DNA of 64,000 nt from Ciona savignyi. Lineage: Eukaryota; Chordata; Ascidiacea; Phlebobranchia; Cionidae. The translations under genes were made by a program, and so were the position numbers. The notes under the pieces were generated by a model that saw nothing but the letters and a program-made list of their open reading frames with translations, was not told the DNA's origin and searched no databases. Numbering within the stretch: position 1 is the first letter of the stretch; each line of letters opens with the position of its first letter. The stretch spans positions 140,683 through 204,682 of the forward strand of contig CH002966.1 in the NCBI GenBank assembly GCA_000149265.1, read 5' to 3'. Positions 52,101 through 64,000 of the stretch are shown piece by piece.

Positions 52101-55100
52101 GTCAGGCCGTTACTGCAAATCAGCATGTTTACGATTGCGCAAAATACACGACTGTTGCACTTATAACTGCTATCTCGCATTCAAATCTTACCACACTTTA
52201 ATTAACCTCTTAGGTAAGCATACGCCCGAATCGCGAGTTACGGATTTCAGTAAGCCCGGGTGCACTAATCCTGCGACCCGATTTCAACCGCACTAATACC
52301 ACGTTGCATTTAGCGCAAACTATTAGTAATTACCAGCGTCGTTCAGATGGAATTCGTAGACGCTTTGAAACGGGTTATGTCACTGTTCTGCGGCTTCGTG
52401 TTTATTAGATCACGACTCTAACCTTTGCAATATTCTCAATAATCCTTTTAATGGTTCAGAGAATTCTTCGAACGGGAAGCGCATACAGCTTCTTAAATTC
52501 TTCGAAGTGCAAACGCGCCGTAAATATGACATTATACGTGCGTGCTTTCATTTCCATTTAAGTAAACACGACCTCCGTCCTGCCAAATTGCTCGACTCAC
52601 AATTATCCGCTATCCGTAGATTAGAGGCAATAAAATCGGACCGCCTTCGAGCCGCTCCGGGCTGCAGAGAGGCTCGATTGTCGGGTATTCGACCCTCAAA
52701 CTGATCGATGAGAATTAAGAAAGAATTACCACTAAGACTGATGCTGAGGAAATCCAATTGAAAAATTAAACAAGCACGGTCGATAAGCTGCACTACTACC
52801 AACCAACTGAAACTATTAAACGGTGAGTTTCGACCGATTAATACACCCCAACTCAGACAGCAGCCTTTAATTTACTTGGAATCTGCATGTTCGTGCCTTG
52901 AGAAGGGTAAACTGCGCAAAGAGCGCTTAAAATAGACTGAATAATATTGGCCACAAAACTGACATTTTCCGAGCAACAAACACCATGCAAAATAGGTTAG
53001 ACGCCAACATACAATAGAATAAAATATTTTAAATACACTAACTATGCACCGAATAAAAGGTTAGTCGTTTGTTCAAGTCTGCATCGATTCATTGATTGGC
53101 TTCCCACCAGTTCCGATATCTTAATTATTAATTGCCTATTTTATAAACGCCTTCGAAATTATTCATAAACGTGACGAGTAAACAAAAATCTGCAATAACG
53201 CACACGAAATTGTAAACAGACTGGTATATGTAAACGCGAAAATATAAATAGGTTTTAAACGGTAGCCGTTTCTTCTAAACACTAAACACGAAATTTACAA
53301 CTTCAATAACTATCTGAAACCGACTCACGCACACGAAGTAATGACTCTACACATCCACCATTCGAGATTACACGACCAACTGTACGGGAAACAGCGCAAA
53401 GCTACCAGGAGCGACAGCCCTGTTTCTTTTATTGCACTTCGTGAGCAATTTCTCTCTTTAATCTCTCAGGGCGAATGGTGTGCAGTCCCCATTCGTAACG
53501 TATTGGCATCTTCTTGTTTCCGAAATAGTCTGTTATCACTATCGTGGGCTATAAAATTACACTCAACTTCAAGACATTTTCATTACGCGTGATCGTGTTT
53601 AAACCGACAGTTGTTTAATCCTTGAACGACACCCAAATGTTAATTTACGTGACATGACTAATTTAACCGAGCCGCTTTGGAGAATTACATAGTGGAGCCT
53701 ATATTCATACATTGATCGCACAAATAAATGGTGACTTGCCAACGGCATATCATAGCCACCGTCTTAAATAGTTCACTAAAACTCATGCCGCTATTTTGCA
53801 TCGTAACTAGTCACGAATAGATAGACACGAGAACAATAATAATAAATTGACTGTATGCTATTGTATTCGAATGCGATACGCACAACAATAGCCAAAGGTG
53901 CGGAAACTGCTTTTTGATTTTTGAACCTCAAAATGATTCGGAAATGTGCCAGTCTACATGGCTTTTTTCGCGGTGGTGTTAGATGTAAAGACGTGGCCAG
54001 CATGCCATGTCTCGTTACAGGGAAGAGATAATGTGCTAGTAATTAGCTCTACAGACCCCTCTTGGTCTGTACCGTTCTTTGCCTATCGTCAACACTCGTA
54101 AGCACTTAGGCAAACTCAAGCGTCAGTCCTAAACACACAATAAGCATCGTGCAAATTACTCCTGTGTGCCGGTTACCGATGTCATGATAAAGTTATAGGA
54201 AACGCCTGTCTATGAGGTATCCCCGCTGCTTATACAAAATTAAACTTTATTAATTGGTTAGTTTTTTCCTTTAAGTTATTTGAAACCGATTCATATTTCC
54301 AGTACACGTATTAGATAAAAGCTAAAATGTTGCCTATCAATGTAATTTGGATTTCTGTTTAACCTATTCCTATACATCCTTTTATCGATTTGGCCTTCGA
54401 ATTCTTTGCGAATTTCAGGCTACTTGGCGGTTAGACTAAACTATATGGTTCTGTTTTTACAGTCAAATATACCTGGCGGGCTGGCTGTATCTTCGGCATG
54501 TATTTGAAGAGAAACTGGCTTCTCTGACGAATGAGGTCTTTAACCACATGAAAACACACGCGTATTCATATTACAGGGTAATAAATAAAGCCGCGGCCTG
54601 CAGAAACAAAGAACAAGTCCGAAACGTTTTATGCAACTCTAATACAATCACCGGCATACTATACCCAGTTTCTTTTAATTTATACAGAATTTCATAGTAA
54701 TTACACACATCAAGTTAAATATAGACGAAGGAAGAGAACGGTGATTTAGGTCAAATTGAGAGAAGGGAATTAAAAAGAGAGAGAGCGGGACAATAGAATT
54801 CAAGCAACTTACTAAACAACGCATTTGGTGTATTGACAAAAATGCAGTACATTATTGGAAAATCTTTAAATTGCAAAATCTTTAAACCGTACCACATTGA
54901 TTATACATCAGGCCTGATAATCGGACATTCCTTTAACGTGACCTAAACTTTCACGTTCTAAACACCCGAAATACCCGCAACAGGCATAAATCAATTTTAA
55001 TAATCCACGACGTACGTGTCGGTCGGTTGATTCAAGAAAACAACTTAGCAAATCTATTTGTAATATTTAGAGGGCGCCGGTCGCCGAAGAAAGTATCTCT

Positions 55101-57021
55101 TAAAGTAAACAATTCTGCACATCAGAGTCAAGAACTGCTGTTGTACTTAGAGGGAAGGCTCTTAGCGCCGTCTCAGTGTGTGTACATACTATAAGGCTTG
55201 GTGTTTGGTTCCGTATAATCGATGCTTTTGTCGACAGGCATCGTCGGAACCCATACAATAAACCGTTCTAGTTCTTCGCACACCCAGACTGCTTTGCCGA
55301 TTATTGACCTCATATTAAAATGTCGCACAAAGTATATACCAATATTAACCAGTTACATTATACATTCTGGCTACAAATAAAAACAAATACGGCATGCCAG
55401 GTAAAATAGTCGTTATTATGATGGCTAAGGATTACTTTTTCGTATAATATGTAAAAATATGTGTACAATGTGTAGGGCAAGCCAAGTAAATAGAGATATG
55501 CGGAATTAGTGCGAATACGAACAAACCAATTTCAAAGATGAAATCAAACTACATTGTTACCGGGAAATAAGAACATGAAAGAGCCTGTAGGTAATCTTGG
55601 CGAAATAACAAAAGTCATAATTACACTTTTCCAAATGAAATAAAGTAAACTTTTATACTATCTCTAAAAAAAGTCTAAAAATCCGATTATTGCCTTCGTA
55701 TATTTTTTTACTCAAACCATCTGACAAATCAATTTATAATGCGCCGACGTAAAGCAGATTCATTACAGGGTTCATAAATAACTAGATGAGAGCGCGCGCA
55801 AAAGTGCGTTGCGGCTTTTCTTTGTTATGCCATGAGTCTCTTACAAGCAAGACAACGCTTCCGCGGGGCTCTAACTATTAATACCACAACCGGCCTGGTA
55901 TTATGTATTCGCATAGTATACGAGTAGTGTTCGAGTTAACCTAACTCTTTAAAGGTTAAACCGGGGCGCCTTCCCTTCACAAGGTTGTCTATACTGCGTA
56001 ACACACAAGCACGTATACAAGATTCCTAAATTGTTGCAATGTTAGATTCTTTATATTGTTGCGAATGTGAGTCATGATTATTTCATTATTATTATGTAAG
56101 ATGTTTATTCTGGCTTGACTAGTTACTTAATCAATACAAATGTGGAAATAATCAATATATATATGTCATTGGTAAAGCTACTTTACAACGTCGGAATTAT
56201 TTGTTAGACTGAATCGATAATACATTCTTGTGTAACGAACGATAGCAAAGTTTTAAGCCGATATAATTTTAATTTCGTATTTTTAAACATTTGGATTTTC
56301 GAATTTAATCGACATAGCGCGCAGTTTAATACTCTTACAAAATTTATTATTGATTTGTAAAGAAGTGTTTCAGACGTTCAAACTCGTTCAAAATTCTTCG
56401 TTGTCAAATTCAGTAGGGAGGTGCAGGGTTGGAAATAGAATCGGTTTCTAGCCCTGCGCTGTAAAGTTATCGATTGCCCCAGCTTATATACACACTGTTA
56501 AGTTTGTTGAGCCAATAGGAGAACTTGTACGGATCAATGGAAAATAAAGCATCGCGAAATCCCACTGTAAAATCCCAAGTAAAGTAACCGAAGTTTGACA
56601 CATCTTTCATACGCAAACTTTTAATATTTATATTAATTTAGATTTGATGATTCGATATATATGGATGCCCAAAATATTGCAATAAATTAATACGTTTTTT
56701 ATGATATTCAACATTTATAATAACATCAAATGATATAAAATTAGTATGTGGGTTAATAGTGTATTTGAGATACATATTTTAAAACGTATTTATTTAATAT
56801 GCGCTGTTTTGCATTTATGTTTTTGCTTAATCTGCCATAAAATACCTTTAAAGATGTTTCGATCCTAATTTTAGACGATAAATCAGTTGTCTTCATTTAT
56901 TGTGAAATCGTGAAATCGAATAAAAATCGTTTCATTTAATTGTGATAAAAGTTACCTAAAACTGACCAAAGCCAGTAAACCGAACGCGAAAATAATTGGA
57001 AACCCGATAAGCCTGCGCAGC

Positions 57022-57080
57022 GCCGAGAGAGATAATAAAGAGAGAAAGAGAGGAGGGGAGAGAGGAGGAAAGTGATAAAT
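57022..57080. repeat. GA tract with GATAATAAAGAGA core
   Basis: cgagagagataataaagaga, then gaaagagaggaggggagaga, upstream of ARID5. Confidence 0.75.
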
Positions 57081-60000
57081 GGTGGAAGGAAATGGCACCC
57101 TGCCAACCGCCTGTTCAAAAATATTGCAGCTCTGAGTTGGAGGCATGTAAACAAACACAGATTTGACTGATAACATTTCAGAGGATTTTTTGTCGATATA
57201 GGTATGCGCACCTTCTTATTATATACTACCTGTTAAATAACGCGTTTGTAAAATGAACAACAAACTGACTAAAATTCTCTATACACATTGTAAGCGCAGC
57301 TTGCTTATTTAACCAATGATTAATGTAACAATATTTCTAGGACTTTACCCTTTACTCGAGCATAATGAAATGGCCAGAAGCATGAAATAAAAACACAAAA
57401 CAAAAGCTATATTGCTATTTTCACATACCGTAGTACAATTGGAAAACAATTTAAATCTGAGCTACCCGTTGACGATACGTCTTGACAGGATATTAAATTT
57501 GTTAAATAAACTTTATATGAGAGGATTTTATCAGTTTTGACACGATTAAAATCAATGGAAGCTTAATTTTGTCTCTCTTTTCTCGATTTAAATCATCGTT
57601 GGGGGATTAATTTTAAAACGGAAAAGGGAGTTCTAATCGCCTACTGCGTCACAGTTGGCATTGTTATCAGGTCTTTGTAACGTGAACAATGGCTTGGTAA
57701 ACATCACCTGTCAAGCGTGATACAGCAGTTTGTTGGTTTTTGGTGAGTCAGGTTTATTTGTCCCGACAGGCGTCTTTAATGTGGCTCACATATAAACATC
57801 AATTCCGTAAAATATAAACACGACACACTACTCGCATTAAAACTCTCGAAACAGCAATTCACGATACTAGGTTAAATCGCCCAAACAAAACCTGCCACAT
57901 TAATTTGTCAGGCCGAATTCACGAAAAGATTTTCAAGTGTGGCTCAAATATAGATTTAATTCGATTGGCGTCTTTTGCTGTAACAATACCCAGTGTAATT
58001 ATCGAACACCGCGAATTCTCCAACCAAAGGACAAGAGAAGTAGTCGCGCAGTTAAATGGATTGGTTTAGCAATCGATTATGCACGTCTTAACTCACATGC
58101 TCCGTTCTATCGTGTCTGAATTATGGCAGTTGCATTAGATGTTACGCCTATGCCACCTAACCTGCCTTTTTGTACAAACTTATATTCCTGATAGAAATCG
58201 GGTTTATTAATTATTAATTTAAGGACAGAACTAAATGGCCACGGATTTTGTATTGCGTATTCGGGCATAATCCTACCCGTTTCGTATATAAAACTCAATA
58301 TCAAACTGAGCCAAAATCTGCTGCATATTTATAAACCAAGTAGGCTAGGTCAATATATTGGTTGCATAGACAACTATACGAGTAGAAAACACATTATCCC
58401 ACATCAAACGTATCAAACTAAGTAAATAGGTAGTACACATCGATTTATTATATTTTAAGTTCGCAAATGTTAAAGTCTTTCCTTTATTATTTAAGCTACC
58501 GAAACGGCATTCACGAAAGTGGTGTATTCCTTATTTTAGCTGCATAAATATTTAAACACAGCCGATGCTCGTATAAAGAAAAGTAATTCGGCGCTGCTGT
58601 GGTCCGTAATTGCTACATTCCTTCGCTTATACACCTATAAGCTCTCACAGACATCCTAGCTTATATATAGGTGCAGTGAAAACGTCTCTTTAATATTTGT
58701 AAAAAAGAGCATTGATCAATGGTATGTGTCAAGAATGTAAAAATTTTAAAGAAGTTCCAAATTTAGAAAGGCTCCACATTAAATAAACCGCATTAAATGT
58801 GAAAAATCCGAAAATTGAACGAAACAATTTCCCTCCTGTCTGCCGTTTGCCTTTTTTTGCGACAAATCCGACTCTGTTTGCCAAAATATTTTCCATTTCC
58901 AAGGGCTTTGTTATGGCATTCTCTGTTGGCATACAGGGGGATTAAATTTCGACTAATCCGTGGAAAATATTTGGCCAATTAGGTGCAAGTCGCCGTAGAA
59001 TTTGATCGCACTAATCAATCACTCAACGCCCAGTTCAATGGGCGCCCTGCTAAAGGCCAATTCTCTATGGGCACAATCCGTCTCGGCGGCGCAGACCACT
59101 GCTACATTTCCGCCATTTGCAATACAACCTATAAACAAATCAATTCGCAACGACAACCCAGATTTGCTGGCAGAACTATAACTGCCTTCAGTGGCGAATA
59201 CTTAATTGAAAATAAGACAGAAACTTAACACAAAATACTAATACATTTATAGCCAGTTGATTAATATCGCTTAACCGACAATTATGGCCGATAAAGATTC
59301 GATTGTATGACTCAAACACAGTAATGAGAAACTTTACTTATGTCGCTTATTTTCGTGCAGGCATGCATATTTTGTTAAAAACATATCTATTAGCTACTTA
59401 TATAGGAGTAGCCTTAAGTTAATGATGATGCATTGATTTGTATTCACAATAACCAAATCATAACTTATATTTCACTCTTGCCTTAGTTATTAATATAATT
59501 AATACCGTATATTATGTTAATATTTCGAAAATCTTTATACAACTTGAACGAATATACACACATACAAATGTAGTTATAATAGTCTTTATGACGTAATAGC
59601 GCATTAAGGTATACATGAAAATACCCAGTCTCTACATGAAACCTGATTAGTGCATGTTTTTAATATTCCGGAAACGATTTACTAGCGATCTAAAGTATTT
59701 CCCGTCAAAAGACCACGCAAAACAATACATTCTGCTGACGTCTTTATACGCGTCTGTCATCTCTTCCCATATGTAACGCAGTTATTAGAAGCACCGAAAA
59801 TGCCAACAGATATTTGGCCGAAACCTTTGCCAAACACAATTTTCTTCTGAAGTACTTACTAAGCTGATATTATTCATAATTTAATTCTTTTCTAGTTTAT
59901 TTGGTCGGCAGTTTTTTTTCTTTATGTGCCATTAAGAGGGATACATTATTACAGTTTTAAGTAAACAAACACAGTATAAAACGTCACATTGGTGTGAGAT

Positions 60001-60796
60001 GTTACTAGATTGTACGATTTGCTATGCAGTATAACCTTTGATGAGTTTTTAAAATGCCATATGTTATTTGACAGTTGCCGTAGCGGTCAAAATAAGTTTA
60101 CTCCTTGCTGAATGTGCGCTAATAAACAGGTAACGTGTTAAACAAGTTGTAGTTTTTAAATAAAACTAGAGTTGTTAAATCTCGGTACTGGTTTACGCGA
60201 TAGGGAATTGTCAATTGGGAAGACGGGCTCTAAAGGGAGAATTGCTTTGGGAGTACCAACTCGTTTCCTATGCTTCCTAAATATCAGATAGTTTTGTTCT
60301 CAGAAAACGTGTCGCTGCACACACTCCTTAGTCGTGTGTGGTTTAATGAAAATCGCCTTGTGTATGTCAGCTTTCAAGCGAACAACTATGTTTTCGATGT
60401 ATTGCATGTTAACCCAATTAAACATGCTCCGTAAAATTTATTTTATTTCCCTTGCAAATCCTGCAAACGACATACTATTAAATATTATTAATTACAGGTG
60501 TGAACAGACTGAAACAGTCATTTACATAAAGTAGACAATTTAAGTAGTGGGTTGTGCGGTTTGGTTAAATTTCAGTGTTCAAAATCTGTCGCAAATATCT
60601 AATTATGGCGTTCGAAATTCACTTTTTATCGATTTTTGCACTCGTCGGTGAGAAATGTGTTTATTCATGCACAAAGTCTGCCAAAGGCGGCTCTCCAATG
60701 ACAAGCAGAACCAATGAGTAGTTTATACTGCAACATAAGCTGTACAATATGTTACACACTCATTCCAATCAATCACTTGCGCTGAGTTTGCGTTCC

Positions 60797-60875
60797 CACT
60801 CTTTCTCCCGTTTCTCTTTTATCTCTCTCTCTCGCGCGCGCTCTCGTTTTTCTCCGTTTTATTTGTTTCTCTTCC
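60797..60875. repeat. CT tract (reverse orientation) with TCTCTTTTATCTCTC core
   Basis: tttctcccgtttctctttta, tctctctctctcgcgcgcgc, then tctcgtttttctcc. Same composition as the GA tracts, on the other strand. Confidence 0.75.
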
Positions 60876-62282
60876 TAAACCAAAACCGGTAAATCGCTTA
60901 ACGATGTGGAGATTGTTTCTGGGTAGATTTGCTGGGTGTTATTAACCTTACATTTAAGCGGATGTGTTACAAATAAATTAGCTCATTTAAATACAGTATT
61001 TCCGTACTCAAACAAGGCATACGCAAACTGAAACCAAGACATACTGTGCGACGGAAGCAAAAAAACCAAAACTATTTTATCAAAGTGAATATCATGGAAT
61101 TGTATGCCTTGAATTAAGAGGCTTCCTACACCATAACAGGCCACAGCTAGTGAACCGTGATATTCTCGTTTGCGCGGAGCTGTTTGCAGAAAGCAGTTTT
61201 GTTTATTAGTGTCGCAATGATACACACGGCCAGTACACAACAAAACAACTCGTCATATACCGCGACCTTATGCTGACAGTCTTAATGAATTATTTAGAAC
61301 ATGTTGTCCACGATTAGCGCCTTGCGCAATTAAAGTATATTTTTGAAACGAATCGATTTCCATTGCCCTTATCATCAGAATATGTATAAAATGCTTTCAA
61401 TTATTAACGAGCACCATTCACATTTCGATGTGATTAATAAACTGAGATTACTGCACCCAACTCAAAATTCTTCGAAATTTGTTTTGAAAATCAATTAACA
61501 CTTCCCTTTTAACTTGATATGTATACGTTGTTGTGTCGTCTGCAGTTTCTTTTTTTAGATTTTAAGCCACAATATTTAAATTGGCTTTATTTAAATCTGT
61601 TCTCTGCGAAGTTTAGATTTTGAACGTTTTTGGAATAATATAATCAGTTCTTTGACGAGTCAGCCGCACGCGCCCTTCGTAACAAAAGGCTAATTATCAC
61701 GTCACGCATCGTAACCGCCAATCATTGCCCGGCAGCGGATTTAAAAAGATTAAGAACTCGTTTTGATTTCCTACTTTTGTTATTGTTCGAGCGATTCGCA
61801 ATTTCGACCGGGGTGAATTCGGACAACAATGGTTTGAGGCTTGCACGGCTTTTGTAACCTTTGCCGTGTAATTCAATTTGCGCTTCGTTGCTGGACGTCA
61901 CAGACGCTTCAACCGCAGGATACAGCAAGACGACTGTTGAGCACAAGATCGCCTTTAATTATTCATGAAATGCGCCGTGGCTATTTCCATTACTTGTCAA
62001 GACGTATGTCTACGTCGGGATGTCTATGATTGAACAAGATCTTACAAACTGGAACGACCGAAACCTATTCAAAGACATTTGTATTTGACTTTTTTAAAGC
62101 ACAATGACTGTCTGTACTAATTGAATTTATATGTCTTCACGTATTACCAGCGGAATGATTGGGTGTAAATATAGTAGTTTTGGCAACTTTTGTTTTCATT
62201 AGCTTAAAAGGGAATCCATAAATCTTAATGTAGTAGTTTATACAATGATTAAATATTTAGACAGCGCAAAGCAACCCCATCT

Positions 62283-62348
62283 CACTCTTCTCTCGTCCGA
62301 TTGTCCTCCTTTCTCTTTTATTCTCCTGGAGTTCTCTCTTTCGCCGAC
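62283..62348. repeat. CT tract with TCTCTTTTATTCTCC core
   Basis: cactcttctctcgtccgatt, cctcctttctcttttattct, cctggagttctctctttcgc. Rightmost example. Confidence 0.75.
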
Positions 62349-64000
62349 TTCATGACAAGCGTAAGAGGAATCCGATTGAAAGGTCAGGGGCGGAAAAGTG
62401 GAGATCTACACTCGTGTTTGTACTCGCTTGTTTACATCGCTTCTTGGATTCATCGCTCTGCTTTTAGAGTGTTAATTGGCAGGCGGCTTATTCGAACCTC
62501 GATTCAAATCGGTGCTCAACAGTGAAAACGACCAACTTTATTAATTATTGATTTGGCTCGAGCGGCGATGGCGGTTTTATTGCGCCCGTACAAGCATTAA
62601 AATTTAAAGAGAGCGCTTTCGCTGAGCGCCCATTGCAATATACTCCGGAATTGCGTAAGTTGTACATATTCCATTCAGACTAATTTGGCAATTTGGCGCA
62701 CGGTACACAATACTTTTTTAAAGAAGTGCAACATCACCAGAAATATTAAACAACCCGTTTTTTAAAGATCTACCTCTACGATGTTTTGTACTAAATCGAT
62801 TTACCAGTAATACAAAGCTATTTCACCTATACGAGCAAGTGTTTCGTGGATAATCCGACAGCTCATTAAATATAAATGGCCCGAGCAGTAAACGAATTTA
62901 AAGGTAAACCTAAGCGACGTTTCGATTCGGACCAAAAAATACCCAGATTTCACAATAGACCATAACCACTTCGGTTATCAAGGCGTATTGATTTATTCTT
63001 TCTTACCCAACAATTGGAAATGTGTAACATTATTATCGCCCTGAGGACTTGCACTAAATACTAAAAATGTCAACAATTGGAAATATATTGCGAGGAGGTA
63101 ATGTTTTCAGTATAGACTTGAACTTGTTTTTGTCAGGATGGTAATAATTTAAAATTCATTGAGATATTATGTCAAATAATTGGGTAAACATGTGTTTTTT
63201 TATATCATGCACACTATTCAGTATTATATATTCCAATATATGTTAGCCCTTTTAATTTCTCACTTTTTAATATTATTATGGGATTAACTTTCGAACCCAT
63301 TTTTGTTTTTTTAATAACACTGATTTATTTCTGCAAAAATGTAAGATTCGGTTGACCTATTCTAACATAAACTTCTGCAAGGCGATAATGTAATATTTCA
63401 TAGAAATAATGACTTAAACCGAACCCCTGAAATAAAGTTGTCGATGCCAATAGTTTATCATATCAAATTTTGGTCTATAACACGGTAGTAGATAACTGTT
63501 AGGGAGATCTAGTATCGATTGATTTCACCCTCAATACGTCATTTTATGCATCTGTTAAATCTGTTTTTTTGCGGTCATCAGCTAAATTATGTCCGACTTT
63601 GGGGAAAAAAATTCCCAAACGCAAACTTGTGGTCCGATAATTTGTTTGGCGCTTTCTTACACATTTTAAGACCAAAATGTATTTATGGACTGTTCGCTGG
63701 TTCGTTTAATTGGTGCTATTGAAAACAGCGCACGGCCAGTTAGTTACACGGTTGTTAAACCGACTAACCGCAGTGCCTGTACTTATGAAAACAAATTAAA
63801 AGTAAGACGGCGTTGTACATTTTCAATGGCCATGTTTACAAGATTTATTAGCCCATCTTTTAAAAATGTACGGTTTCAAACGAAACATTATGAAAAGCGT
63901 TAATTATTTTAACGATGAAAAACAACAATTTACAGAACTTGGTTAAAGAGAAAGAAGTCTAATATAGCGTAAGAATTGTATATAGAAAATAACAAGAGTG

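Larger units (their letters stand above)
49114..64000. other. Region upstream of the first visible ARID5 exon, no gene found
   Basis: AT-rich with no exon I can support on either strand. Because exon 48730-49113 is internal, at least part of this is ARID5's first intron. Several tiny ATG frames end in phase 0 at GT donors (such as near 54800 and 63005) but none matches a vertebrate exon 1 well enough to choose. CT/GA tracts with a shared core occur at about 50511, 51636, 53428, 54757, 57022, 60797 and 62283. Confidence 0.55.

Overview
This looks like nuclear DNA of an invertebrate chordate, most likely a tunicate of the Ciona type. That is an inference: the two large genes have clear vertebrate orthologues (thioredoxin reductase and ARID5), the exons are short and GC-richer, and the introns are AT-rich and packed with tRNA-derived SINEs, MITEs and minisatellites. 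There is one 100-base assembly gap (10301-10400).

Region 1 (1-16.7 kb, + strand): the downstream 12 exons of a selenoprotein thioredoxin reductase. It begins inside the FAD domain, because the first exon or exons lie off the left edge. It ends with Gly-Cys-Sec-Gly, with the UGA at 16371-16373. A form-2 SECIS element can be folded in the 3'UTR (16533-16591), and an additional strong hairpin sits directly after the UGA. Five of its introns carry unrelated tandem arrays just upstream of the splice acceptor. The third intron in the window hosts a complete five-exon gene on the opposite strand (7838-4951). It encodes a predicted 374-residue protein with a RIP-homotypic-interaction-like N-terminal motif and a helical TPR-like C-terminus, and I do not recognise it as a named family.

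Region 2 (16.7-24.9 kb): mostly repeats (SINE copies, a roughly 280-bp palindrome-centred repeat, a possible LINE tail). Embedded in it is a small three-exon + strand gene (20259-22224) for a secreted, cysteine-containing peptide precursor of 85 residues. A decayed duplicate of its promoter and start region lies about 1.7 kb upstream.

Region 3 (25.1-49.1 kb, - strand): an ARID5 (ARID5B-type) gene of at least 11 coding exons and 1576 codons. Exon phases match at every junction: an N-terminal ARID5B-specific region, an AT-hook-like GRPRKK, the ARID DNA-binding domain split over four exons, and a long Pro/Ser/Gln-rich C-terminus. The first coding exon was not found.

Region 4 (49.1-64 kb): no convincing gene. 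It is probably the first intron and/or 5' flank of ARID5. It is AT-rich and dotted with purine/pyrimidine tracts that share an AATAAAAGAGA-like core, which also occur in the large ARID5 intron at 36.5-48.7 kb.
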